Of a DNA stretch of 9,491 nt, positions 1 through 6,396 are shown piece after piece. The stretch spans positions 1 to 9,491 of the forward strand of contig JBBSBE010000143.1 in NCBI GenBank assembly GCA_038251625.1, given 5' to 3'. Each line of letters starts with the position of its first letter. Within the stretch, counting starts at the first letter, position 1. This DNA is from JBBQXK01 sp038251625 (GTDB taxonomy: Bacteria; Pseudomonadota; Alphaproteobacteria; Rhodobacterales; Rhodobacteraceae). The notes under the pieces were generated by a model. The model was not told the origin of the DNA. It was given only the letters and a program-made list of their open reading frames with translations, and searched no databases. The position numbers and the translations under genes were made by a program.

Positions 1-1
1 G

Positions 2-1009
2 CTCTGCGAGGCGGCAGAGGCGGGCAAGTCCGTGACAGCGCTGGTGGAACTGAAAGCACGCTTTGACGAGGCCGCCAACATCCGCCAGAGCCGCAGGCTG
101 GAGCGTGCGGGGGCGCATGTCGTCTATGGGTTCATCAACTACAAGACGCATGCCAAGATCAGCACCGTGGTGCGGCGCGAGGGCGAAAACCTGGTGACCT
201 ACACCCATTACGGCACCGGCAATTACCACCCCATTACCGCGCGCATCTATACCGACCTGTCGTTCTTTACCTGCGATCCGGCCTTGGGGCGGGATGCGAC
301 GAAGGTCTTCAACTACCTGTCCGGCTATGTGCAGCCCGAGGGGCTGGAGAACCTTGCCATCTCACCCATCAGCCTGAAATCCCGGCTGCTGTCCCTGATC
401 GCGGCCGAGGCAGACCACGCCCGGGCGGGGCGCCCGGGCGAGATCTGGGTCAAGGTCAACAGCTTGATCGAACCCGAGGTCATCGACGCCCTTTATGCCG
501 CAAGTCAGGCCGGGGTCCGCATTTCTTGCGTTATCAGGGGGATCTGCGGTCTGCGCCCCGGGGTGAAGGGCCTGAGCGAAAATATCCGCGTGAAATCCGT
601 GGTAGGGCGCTTTCTTGAACATTCGCGCATCGTTTGCTTTGGCAACGGCGGGGGCCTTCCGTCAAAGACTGCGCGGGTGTTTCTATCGTCCGCCGACTGG
701 ATGGGGCGAAACCTGACGCGGCGGGTGGAAACCTTGGTGGAAACGCTGAACCCTACGGTGAAGGCCCAGATCGTAAGCCAGATCATGGCCGCGAACCTGG
801 CGGATGAGGCGCAAAGCTGGGTGCTGGCGGCAGATGGCAGCTATCACCGGTCGCTGGATCCCGGGGAAGGCACGCTTTTCAACTGCCATCGGTTCTTCAT
901 GGAAAACCCCTCGCTGTCTGGCCGGGGCAAGGCGGGGGCCAAGGATGTGCCCCGGCTGGCCCATGCGCGCGACGAGGCGGCGCAACCGGAAGCCCTGCCC
1001 GGGCGTTGA
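2..1009 (+). CDS. ppk: Polyphosphate kinase 1, C-terminal part (5' end outside window)
   Basis: This is the last 335 residues of PPK1, which reversibly transfers the terminal phosphate of ATP to inorganic polyphosphate. The reading frame is open from base 2, so the gene starts upstream; the usual length is about 700 residues. The visible part covers the two C-terminal phospholipase-D-like catalytic domains. Fragment residues 17-23 (ELKARFD) hold the Arg matching E. coli Arg405. KTHAK follows, with His50 matching the phosphorylated His435. GTGNYHPITARIYTD comes next, then FLEHSR with His207, then SSADWMGRN. The 157-residue spacing between the two histidines equals that of E. coli His435 and His592, so the active site looks intact. 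One oddity is IRQSRRLE, where many homologues have a Trp-Ala pair (IRWAR). ppx follows after 48 bases, in the common alphaproteobacterial ppk-ppx order. The family call is very secure. Confidence 0.96.
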   Translation, partial: LCEAAEAGKSVTALVELKARFDEAANIRQSRRLERAGAHVVYGFINYKTHAKISTVVRREGENLVTYTHYGTGNYHPITARIYTDLSFFTCDPALGRDATKVFNYLSGYVQPEGLENLAISPISLKSRLLSLIAAEADHARAGRPGEIWVKVNSLIEPEVIDALYAASQAGVRISCVIRGICGLRPGVKGLSENIRVKSVVGRFLEHSRIVCFGNGGGLPSKTARVFLSSADWMGRNLTRRVETLVETLNPTVKAQIVSQIMAANLADEAQSWVLAADGSYHRSLDPGEGTLFNCHRFFMENPSLSGRGKAGAKDVPRLAHARDEAAQPEALPGR

Positions 1010-1043
1010 CCTCTGCGCACGCAGGCGGCATGGTCGGCCTTGA

Positions 1044-1050
1044 GACAGGA
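1044..1050 (+). promoter_or_regulatory. Ribosome binding site of ppx
   Basis: GACAGGA lies 7 bases before the ATG at 1058. It favours that ATG over the in-frame TTG at 1040, which has no comparable site and lies just upstream of this one. Confidence 0.65.
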
Positions 1051-1057
1051 ATACCGA

Positions 1058-2623
1058 ATGACGGACGCTTCAGAGCAAAGCTGGGACGATGAAGCCGGCC
1101 CCTTTGGCCGCCCGCTTTTCGATGACCCTTCCGCACGGGCGCTAAGCCGCGTGGCGGTGGTGGACGTAGGTTCAAACTCCATCCGCATGGTTGTCTTCGA
1201 TGGCGCGGCCCGCAGCCCGGCCTATTTCTATAATGAAAAGATCATGGCGGGCCTTGGTCAGGGCCTGGCACAAAGCGGGCGTCTGAACCCCCGCGGACGC
1301 GAGCGGGCGATGATCGCCTTGCGCCGATTTGCCATTCTGGCCCGCGCGATGAATGCCTCGCCCATCACCTGTGTCGCGACCGCGGCAATGCGCGAAGCCA
1401 CGGATGGCGCTGATTTCGTGGCCGAGGTCGAGCGTGAGACAGGCCTGACGCTTCATATCATTTCGGGCGACGAAGAGGCGCGGCTTTCGGCACAAGGTGT
1501 GCTTCTGGGCTGGCCGGGTGCCGAGGGCATCGTCTGCGACATGGGTGGCAATTCGATGGAACTGGCGCGCATCGGCGGGGGCCGTGTCGGCCTGCGGATG
1601 ACCACGCCGCTTGGCCCTTTCCGGCTGCAGCAGGTGGACGGCGGCCCGGCCAAGCGGCGCACGCATATCCAGACCGTCCTTGCCGAAGCCAAGACAGCCT
1701 TTTCCCCGCAAGGCGAGCGCATCTACCTTGTCGGCGGCTCGTGGCGGGTCATCGCGAGGCTGGATATGGAGCGGCGCGGTTACCCGCTGACCGTCCTGCA
1801 CGAATACCGCATGACGCCAAAATCGGTTCTGGAAACGCTGGACTGGATCGAGGCGAGCGATCTGTCGGCCCTGCGCGCGCGCACGGGCACCGGGGCCGAG
1901 CGTATGGAGCTGGTGCCGTTGGCGGCAGAGGTGCTGCGCGAACTTGTCAAAAGTTTCCGCCCGCGCGAGATCGACGTCTCGTCCTACGGCATCCGCGAGG
2001 GGTTGCTTTATGAGACGATGCCCGAGCGTCTGCGCGCCCGCGACCCGCTGATCGAGGCGGCCCGCGCCGCCGAAATGGCATCCGCCCGGATGCCGGGCTT
2101 CGGCAAGAAACTTTTCGCCTTCCTGAGCCCCCTTTTCGCAGGGGCGACGCCCGAACGGCTGCGGTTGGTCAAGGCGGCCTGCCTGTTGCACGATACGACG
2201 TGGCGCGCGCATCCCGATTACCGGGCGGAAGTGTGCTTTGACAACGCGACTCGCGCCAATCTTGGCGGGCTCGACCATCCCGGGCGGGTGTTTCTGGGTC
2301 TGGCCCTTTTGCACCGCTACAAGAACTCGCGCACAGGTTCGCGGATGGAGCCGCTTTTCCAGCTTCTGACCGAGGCGGAAATCACCCAGGCCGAGGTGCT
2401 GGGCAAGGCGATGCGCTTTGGCGCGATGTTCTCGACCGGTGATCCGGCGGAGGCGGGTGTTCTGAAATGGAAACCGCGCAAACACGAACTGGAACTGGCG
2501 CTGACGCCGATGGGCGAGGCGCTGTTCGGCGAGGTGGCGCTGGCGCGGTTCAACGCGCTTGGGGCCAGCCTCAAGGCCGCCGCACGACTGACACGGATGA
2601 AGGGCGCGGATGCTGCGGCTTGA
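1058..2623 (+). CDS. ppx: Exopolyphosphatase, Ppx/GppA family
   Basis: This predicted cytoplasmic phosphatase of 521 residues belongs to the ASKHA (actin-like) fold. It would release phosphate from polyphosphate ends, or hydrolyse pppGpp as GppA does; sequence alone does not separate the two. The first phosphate loop is VDVGSNS (residues 35-41). VATAAMREA (107-115) and ISGDEEARL (135-143) follow, the latter holding the catalytic Glu. The second phosphate loop is DMGGNS (161-166), with Asn where most homologues have Gly or Ser, and then GGSWR (226-230). A C-terminal HD-like helical domain covers roughly 330-500 (LLHDTTWRAHPDYR at 377-390). About 30 residues precede the catalytic core. ATG 1058 was chosen for its ribosome binding site. 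Adjacency to ppk favours exopolyphosphatase. The last 14 bases overlap the next gene, suggesting translational coupling. Confidence 0.93.
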   Translation: MTDASEQSWDDEAGPFGRPLFDDPSARALSRVAVVDVGSNSIRMVVFDGAARSPAYFYNEKIMAGLGQGLAQSGRLNPRGRERAMIALRRFAILARAMNASPITCVATAAMREATDGADFVAEVERETGLTLHIISGDEEARLSAQGVLLGWPGAEGIVCDMGGNSMELARIGGGRVGLRMTTPLGPFRLQQVDGGPAKRRTHIQTVLAEAKTAFSPQGERIYLVGGSWRVIARLDMERRGYPLTVLHEYRMTPKSVLETLDWIEASDLSALRARTGTGAERMELVPLAAEVLRELVKSFRPREIDVSSYGIREGLLYETMPERLRARDPLIEAARAAEMASARMPGFGKKLFAFLSPLFAGATPERLRLVKAACLLHDTTWRAHPDYRAEVCFDNATRANLGGLDHPGRVFLGLALLHRYKNSRTGSRMEPLFQLLTEAEITQAEVLGKAMRFGAMFSTGDPAEAGVLKWKPRKHELELALTPMGEALFGEVALARFNALGASLKAAARLTRMKGADAAA

Positions 2624-3224
2624 TCATCTGGCGGTTGTGGCGGGCGATCTGGAGACTGGCGTGGCAGCGGTCGAGGCCGCGCTTGGTGTGATGCTGGCCC
2701 CGGGCGGGAAGCACCCCACAATGGCCACGCACAATCGCCTTCTTGGCCTTGGAGATCTCTACCTTGAGGTCATCGCGGCCGATCCCGGAACTCCGCGCCC
2801 CAACCATCCCCGCTGGTTCCGGATGGATGAATTCGTGGGGCCACCGCGCCTGACGAACTGGATCTGCGCGTCCGACGATCTGGACGTAACACTGCAGGAT
2901 GCCCCATTTGGCGCGGGCATTCCCGTCGCCCTGAAGCGCGGCGATTTCGCCTGGCGGATGGCAGTGCCCGCCGACGGGCGTTTGCCGTTCGACGATGCTT
3001 TTCCCGCGCTGATGCAGTGGCAGGGCACGGCCCATCCCGCCGGCCGCCTGCCCGATACCGGCCTGCGGTTGGAGAGGTTGACCATTACCCACCCGGATGC
3101 AGCCAACCTGCGTGCCTGGCTTGCCCGCCATATGTCAGACCCGCGTGTGGCGGTCGACGCGGGATCGGAAAAGGCTCTCTCTGCCCGCTTTTCCACCCCC
3201 GAGGGCCCCCGAACGCTGGGTTGA
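2610..3224 (+). CDS. Glyoxalase-like (VOC superfamily) domain protein
   Basis: The 204-residue protein opens with LDHLAVVAGDLE, the usual first strand of a glyoxalase-like (Glyoxalase_3, PF13468 type) domain. THNRLLGLGDLYLEVIAAD lies at residues 40-58. His6 and Glu53 are the likely metal ligands of the vicinal-oxygen-chelate fold, and His41-Asn42 fits the conserved H-N pair of this subfamily. There is no signal peptide or membrane segment. The substrate is unknown; relatives are usually annotated only as VOC family proteins. The ATG lies inside the end of ppx, 14 bases before its stop. It has an AAGGG ribosome binding site (2600-2604) five bases upstream, so it is probably translated with ppx. 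No functional link to polyphosphate is evident. The fold call is firm and the biochemical role open. Confidence 0.85.
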   Translation: MLRLDHLAVVAGDLETGVAAVEAALGVMLAPGGKHPTMATHNRLLGLGDLYLEVIAADPGTPRPNHPRWFRMDEFVGPPRLTNWICASDDLDVTLQDAPFGAGIPVALKRGDFAWRMAVPADGRLPFDDAFPALMQWQGTAHPAGRLPDTGLRLERLTITHPDAANLRAWLARHMSDPRVAVDAGSEKALSARFSTPEGPRTLG

Positions 3225-3280
3225 GCCGCGTCGCAGAGTGCCCCGACCCCATGATCAATTCCGCATGAATGGCCCACCGC

Positions 3281-3296
3281 CAGATGTTTTCATCTG
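3281..3296. repeat. Perfect palindrome CAGATG-TTTT-CATCTG
   Basis: Two perfect 6-base inverted arms surround a TTTT loop in the gap between the VOC gene and the DjlA-like gene. No T-run follows on either strand, so it is not a standard intrinsic terminator. Its right arm overlaps the -35 element of the promoter proposed at 3294-3322, a position that would suit an operator. It could instead act as a weak RNA hairpin at the end of the ppk-ppx-VOC transcript. Confidence 0.55.
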
Positions 3297-3322
3297 ACAA
3301 GACCTTCGCCGCCCGCTATGCT
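3294..3322 (+). promoter_or_regulatory. Putative sigma-70 promoter of the DjlA-like gene
   Basis: CTGACA (3294-3299, five of six matches to TTGACA) is followed after exactly 17 bases by TATGCT (3317-3322, four of six matches to TATAAT). Transcription would begin near 3329, giving a leader of about 28 bases before the ATG at 3357. This also argues against the in-frame ATG at 3318, which would lie inside the -10 element. It is the best-looking promoter in the window, but unproven. Confidence 0.55.
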
Positions 3323-3356
3323 GCATCTGCATTGCCTTGCAGGCCGGACCCCGCCC

Positions 3357-4055
3357 ATGTCGCTCTGGACGCGCATCTCTGACGCATTGGCCGCCCTTGG
3401 CCTGGGCGAGGGGCTGTCTGCATTGCTGGATCGCCTGCGCGGGGCGGCGCCCGCAACGCCCGAACGATCGGTCGCGTTTACCATCGCCGTGATAGCGCTT
3501 GGCGCCAAGATCGCCAAGGCCGACGGACAGGTTACCCGGGATGAGGTGTCGGCCTTCCGGTCGATCTTTACCATCGCGCCCGAGGAAGAGGCGAACGCGG
3601 CCCGCGTGTTCAACCTCGCCCGGCAGGATGTGGCGGGGTTCGACGCCTATGCCAGCAAGATCGCCGCACTGTTCGAGGGCGAGGGCGGCGAGACGCTGAA
3701 AGATGTGCTGGAGGGGCTTTTTGCCATCGCCATGGCCGATGGCAACTATCACCCGCAGGAAGACGCGCTGCTGATGGAGGTCGCGCGGATCTTTGGTATC
3801 GATCCCTCCTGCTTTCGCGCGATTCGGGCGCGGTTCGTTGATGGCGCCCCGCGCGATCCCTATGAAGTGCTGGGCGTATCCGCCTTTGCCCCGCTGGAAG
3901 AGGTGCGCGCCGCCTGGAAGGCCGCTGTGCGCAACGCCCACCCCGACCGGATGGCCGCACGCGGCGTGCCGCCCGAAGCCGTGAAGCTTGCCGAGCGGCG
4001 GCTGATGGCGATCAACGCCGCATGGGACGAGATCCATGGCAAACGCGCGGCCTGA
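3357..4055 (+). CDS. DjlA-like co-chaperone: TerB domain plus C-terminal J domain
   Basis: The protein has 232 residues. Residues about 37-160 form a TerB-like helical domain with two acidic repeats, AKADGQVTRDE (53-63) and AMADGNYHPQED (125-136). Residues about 167-228 form a J domain: DPYEVLGV, then the diagnostic HPD at 195-197, then a final helix ending in AINAAWDEI. The HPD motif is what stimulates the ATPase of DnaK-type Hsp70 partners. The order matches DjlA, but E. coli DjlA has an N-terminal membrane anchor and no hydrophobic segment is visible here, so it is probably soluble. ATG 3357 is preferred over the in-frame ATG at 3318, which lies in the likely -10 box. The ribosome binding site is weak (GGA at 3346-3348). 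The last 20 bases overlap the next gene. Its client is unknown. Confidence 0.9.
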   Translation: MSLWTRISDALAALGLGEGLSALLDRLRGAAPATPERSVAFTIAVIALGAKIAKADGQVTRDEVSAFRSIFTIAPEEEANAARVFNLARQDVAGFDAYASKIAALFEGEGGETLKDVLEGLFAIAMADGNYHPQEDALLMEVARIFGIDPSCFRAIRARFVDGAPRDPYEVLGVSAFAPLEEVRAAWKAAVRNAHPDRMAARGVPPEAVKLAERRLMAINAAWDEIHGKRAA

Positions 4056-5067
4056 CCAACTGCGACTGGCCAGTTACAACGTCGAATGGATGAATGCGCT
4101 TTTCGACGATGCCGGGCGCCCCCACGAGGACCGCGAACCTTCGGCCCGCTACCAGGTGACCCGAGGCGCGCAGTTGGAAGCGCTCGGCGTGGTGTTCACT
4201 GCGATGGATGCCGATGCCGTGGCCATCATCGAGGCGCCCGATACCAACGGCAGGCGGTCGACCGTACAGGCTCTGGAACGGTTCGCAGGGCATTTTGGCT
4301 TGCGCACCCGCCGCGCGTTGATCGGCTTTCCCTCGAGTACCGAGCAGGAAATCGCGATGCTCTACGATCCCGATCGCGTGACGCTTGCCCATGATCCGCA
4401 GGCGAACGATGCAGCGCCGCGGTTCGACGGCAGTTTCCGCTACGATCTCGATACCGATGCCGCCCCCGAAACCATCCGGTTCTCGAAGCCACCGCTGGAA
4501 GTGCGCGCCACCCTGCCCACGGGCCAGACGCTGCGGCTGATCGCCGTTCATGCCAAATCGAAGGCCCCCCATGGCGCGCGCGGGCAGGCAGCACAGCGCC
4601 GCGTCGGGATCGAGAACCGGCGCAAGCAACTGGCCCAATGCATCTGGCTGCGCGCAAGGGTAGAGGCGCATCTGGCAGCGCATGACAGCCTGATCGTGAT
4701 GGGCGATTTCAACGATGGCCCGGGCCTTGACGAATTTGAGCGGCTCTTTGGCCGGTCGGGGGTTGAGGTGGTGCTGGGCCCCGAAGGTGGGGCGCAGCTT
4801 TACGACCCGCATGCGACGATGGCCCTGACTGCGCGTCTTGGCCCTGCCCCCACGACAGCGCGCTTCTATATCAAACCGCCGGGGCGCTATTTCGAGGCGC
4901 TGCTCGATTTCATCATGGTGTCGCCCGATCTGCTGGACCGGGGACCGGACTGGCGCATCTGGCACCCGTTCAGCGACCCCCGGATCATGGCTGTGCCGGA
5001 ATTGCGGGATGCGCTTCTGACGGCGTCGGATCACTTCCCGGTCACGCTGGATCTGCCATTGAATTGA
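4036..5067 (+). CDS. Endonuclease/exonuclease/phosphatase (EEP) family hydrolase
   Basis: The 343-residue protein has the DNase I-like EEP fold with its metal and catalytic residues in order. They are Asn15 in ASYNVEWM, Glu66 in AIIEAPD, His172 in AVHAKSK, Asp224 and Asn226 in MGDFND, Asp291 in LLDFIMVS, and Asp332-His333 in SDHFPV. An active divalent-metal phosphodiesterase or phosphatase is therefore expected. Whether the substrate is DNA, RNA, a phospholipid or a small phosphate ester cannot be told. No signal peptide is visible, which suggests a cytoplasmic enzyme. The ATG lies 20 bases inside the end of the DjlA-like gene, with GGGA at 4024-4027 as a possible ribosome binding site, so the two are probably co-translated. 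The segment between the His and GDFND (173-215) is Arg/Lys-rich, which could suit an anionic substrate. Confidence 0.9.
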   Translation: MANARPDQLRLASYNVEWMNALFDDAGRPHEDREPSARYQVTRGAQLEALGVVFTAMDADAVAIIEAPDTNGRRSTVQALERFAGHFGLRTRRALIGFPSSTEQEIAMLYDPDRVTLAHDPQANDAAPRFDGSFRYDLDTDAAPETIRFSKPPLEVRATLPTGQTLRLIAVHAKSKAPHGARGQAAQRRVGIENRRKQLAQCIWLRARVEAHLAAHDSLIVMGDFNDGPGLDEFERLFGRSGVEVVLGPEGGAQLYDPHATMALTARLGPAPTTARFYIKPPGRYFEALLDFIMVSPDLLDRGPDWRIWHPFSDPRIMAVPELRDALLTASDHFPVTLDLPLN

Positions 5068-5092
5068 AACTGTCACCGCAAAGGTCCATATT
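5064..5092 (+). promoter_or_regulatory. Putative promoter of the small exported protein gene
   Basis: TTGAAA (5064-5069, overlapping the stop codon of the EEP gene) is followed after 17 bases by CATATT (5087-5092, four of six matches to TATAAT). The predicted start of transcription is near 5098-5100, at the ATG itself, so the mRNA could be leaderless. Moderate matches only. Confidence 0.4.
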
Positions 5093-5099
5093 GCGGTGA
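5073..5099. repeat. Perfect 9-bp inverted repeat over the start of the next gene
   Basis: TCACCGCAA (5073-5081) and TTGCGGTGA (5091-5099) are exact reverse complements separated by nine bases. The right arm ends on the A of the ATG at 5099 and overlaps the -10 box proposed at 5087-5092. It may be an operator for a dimeric regulator, or a hairpin in read-through RNA that hides the start codon. No T-run follows, so it is a poor candidate for an intrinsic terminator. Confidence 0.6.
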
Positions 5100-5455
5100 T
5101 GCGCCCGATGATCGCCCTTGCCGTCGCCGCCTCGCTGACCCTTTCGCCCGCGCATGCGCAGGAGGAAGAGGGGACAAGCCTGATGGAGCAAGGCGCCAGA
5201 CTTTTCATGCGCGGCCTGATGTCAGAGATGGAGCCCGCGCTGGATGAAATGGGCCGCGCCTTGCAAGAGATCGAGCCCGCCCTGCGCGAGATGGGGCCTG
5301 CGCTGAAGCAGCTGGTCGATCTGATGGGCGACGTGCGCAACTACGACGCGCCCGAGCGGATGCCGAACGGCGATATCATCATCCGCCGGAAACCGGGCGC
5401 CCCACCACCGCCGATTGTCCCCGCGCCGGATGCACCGCCCGAGATCGACCTCTGA
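5099..5455 (+). CDS. Small exported protein with four tandem heptads
   Basis: The 118-residue protein begins with a Sec-type signal peptide: Arg2, a hydrophobic stretch IALAVAASLTL, and a likely cut after AHA (residue 20), so it should reach the periplasm. Residues 45-72 are four consecutive heptads of the form x-(P/R)-A-L-x-(E/Q)-(M/I/L): EPALDEM, GRALQEI, EPALREM, GPALKQL. They predict an amphipathic helix or short coiled coil. A conserved-looking MPNGDIIIRRK and a Pro-rich acidic tail follow. I recall similar proteins in Rhodobacteraceae labelled 'AAA+ family ATPase', but no Walker A or B motif exists here, so that name would be wrong. Start choice is uncertain: ATG 5099 gives the best signal peptide, GTG 5096 and ATG 5108 are alternatives, and none has a clear ribosome binding site. 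Function unknown. Confidence 0.85.
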   Translation: MRPMIALAVAASLTLSPAHAQEEEGTSLMEQGARLFMRGLMSEMEPALDEMGRALQEIEPALREMGPALKQLVDLMGDVRNYDAPERMPNGDIIIRRKPGAPPPPIVPAPDAPPEIDL

Positions 5456-5462
5456 CACCGCC

Positions 5463-5490
5463 TTGCCGCGACGGCGAAGCCGGCTAGTAT
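5463..5490 (+). promoter_or_regulatory. Possible promoter of the CHCC zinc-finger gene
   Basis: TTGCCG (5463-5468) and TAGTAT (5485-5490) are separated by 16 bases, each matching the consensus at four of six positions. Transcription would start near 5497, about 20 bases before the ATG at 5517. It lies in the 61-base gap after the heptad protein gene. Weak evidence. Confidence 0.35.
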
Positions 5491-5502
5491 GGCGCGACGC
5501 CG

Positions 5503-5509
5503 AAAAGGA
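5503..5509 (+). promoter_or_regulatory. Ribosome binding site of the zinc-finger gene
   Basis: AAAAGGA lies 7 bases before the ATG at 5517. It sets the start there and excludes the longer in-frame extension beginning at 5415, which would run back through the end of the preceding gene. Confidence 0.65.
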
Positions 5510-5516
5510 TGTGCCC

Positions 5517-5702
5517 ATGACCGTTCCCGTGCCAGAAACCGAAATCGTCACCCAGTGGAAAGTCGCCTGTGACGGGGGTGACGGCGCGCTTGGTCATCCA
5601 CGCGTCTGGCTGGTCATCCCCGAAGATCGCGGCTGGGTCGAATGCGGGTACTGCGACAAACGCTTTGTGATCGACCGCGCGCATGCAGGGGATGCGCATT
5701 AG
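5517..5702 (+). CDS. Small CHCC-type zinc-finger protein (NDUFS6-like)
   Basis: The 61-residue protein consists almost entirely of a zf-CHCC domain (PF10276 type). The four ligands are Cys18 (VACDGG), His27 (LGHPRVWL), Cys43 and Cys46 (VECGYCDKRFV). The family includes the zinc-binding subunit NDUFS6 of mitochondrial respiratory complex I, and alphaproteobacteria carry short stand-alone versions. A role with NADH:ubiquinone oxidoreductase is therefore plausible by homology, although no nuo genes are in the window. It is full length for the bacterial form. The last 20 bases overlap the following DUF2459 gene, so the two are probably translated together. The family call is secure and the function inferred. 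Confidence 0.9.
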   Translation: MTVPVPETEIVTQWKVACDGGDGALGHPRVWLVIPEDRGWVECGYCDKRFVIDRAHAGDAH

Positions 5703-6384
5703 GGCGATCCGCAGGGCACTCTGGCTGCTCGCGGCCCCGGTTCTGGTGGTCGCGGTCTGGCTTCTTGTGGGGTTTCTGGGCGCGCTGGTGCCTGGAGCCG
5801 TTCGCCACGCGACGAGCGAGGGCCAGCAGATCACCATTGGCCTCGCGCGCGGCCCCATTCATTACGACCTGCTTTTGCCGTTGACGCCCGATCTGCGCGC
5901 CCGCTTTGCCTTTGCCGCCGAAGGTGGAATACCAGTGGACAACCGCGATGCGGGTTGGCTGATCGTGGGTTGGGGCGCGCGAGAATTCTACCGCACCGCC
6001 GGTAGCTATGCCGATATCACTGTCAGCCCCGTTCTGCGGGCGATCACGGGCGATGCCTCTGTCTTGCGGCTGGAGGCATACCCGGCCTTCGACCTTGGCG
6101 CCGCCGGGATCGCCACGGTTGCGCTATCGCCCTTGGGATACGCAGCGCTTCTTGCCCGTATCGAGGCAGAACTGGTGCGCGATGCCAGCGGCCAACCCGT
6201 TCTGTCGAAAGCGCCGGGCCTTACTGCCACCGATGCCTTCTGGGAGGCGCGCAGCCGCTTTTCCGCCTTGCGGACCTGCAATGTCTGGGTGGGCGAGGTG
6301 TTGCGAGAGGCGGGCAAGCCTGTGGGTATCTGGACACCCACGCCGCAAGCGCTGGCGCTGTCGCTCTGGTGGTTTGCGGTCTGA
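5683..6384 (+). CDS. TIGR02117/DUF2459 family protein, membrane-anchored
   Basis: The protein has 233 residues from ATG 5683, or 230 from ATG 5692; neither has a well-placed ribosome binding site, and coupling to the overlapping zinc-finger gene is likely. A short basic N-terminus (RIRAIRR) is followed by one hydrophobic segment (about 13-37), so the rest probably faces the periplasm. Three blocks fit DUF2459: GPIHYDLLLPL (57-67), IVGWGAREFYRT (94-105), and LRTCNVWVGEVLREAGKPV (196-214). His60, Asp62, Cys199 and Asn200 stand out. The family has no established biochemical function as far as I know; TIGR02117 was named for members near urease genes, and none is seen here. polA follows after 67 bases. 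Confident in the family, not in any activity. Confidence 0.85.
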   Translation: MQGMRIRAIRRALWLLAAPVLVVAVWLLVGFLGALVPGAVRHATSEGQQITIGLARGPIHYDLLLPLTPDLRARFAFAAEGGIPVDNRDAGWLIVGWGAREFYRTAGSYADITVSPVLRAITGDASVLRLEAYPAFDLGAAGIATVALSPLGYAALLARIEAELVRDASGQPVLSKAPGLTATDAFWEARSRFSALRTCNVWVGEVLREAGKPVGIWTPTPQALALSLWWFAV

Positions 6385-6396
6385 CCGTCCCAGCCA

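Noticed and set aside
419..439. Two copies of GCCCGGGC close together in ppk
   Set aside because: They encode an ordinary Ala/Arg/Gly-rich stretch (HARAGRPGE) of the protein and are explained by GC-rich codon use.
1172..2485. Long open frame on the minus strand across ppx (437 codons), with similar ones at 4012-5340 and 7520-8683
   Set aside because: These are antisense shadows of clearly recognised + strand genes in GC-rich DNA. They carry no recognisable domain, and the + strand proteins have full motif sets.
3318..3356. Earlier ATG for the DjlA-like gene adding 13 residues
   Set aside because: The ATG falls inside the probable -10 box, and the extra residues do not look like the family's N-terminus.
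5073..5099. Intrinsic terminator of the EEP gene
   Set aside because: The stem is perfect but has a nine-base loop, no following T-run, and ends on the next gene's start codon, so an operator or masking hairpin fits better.
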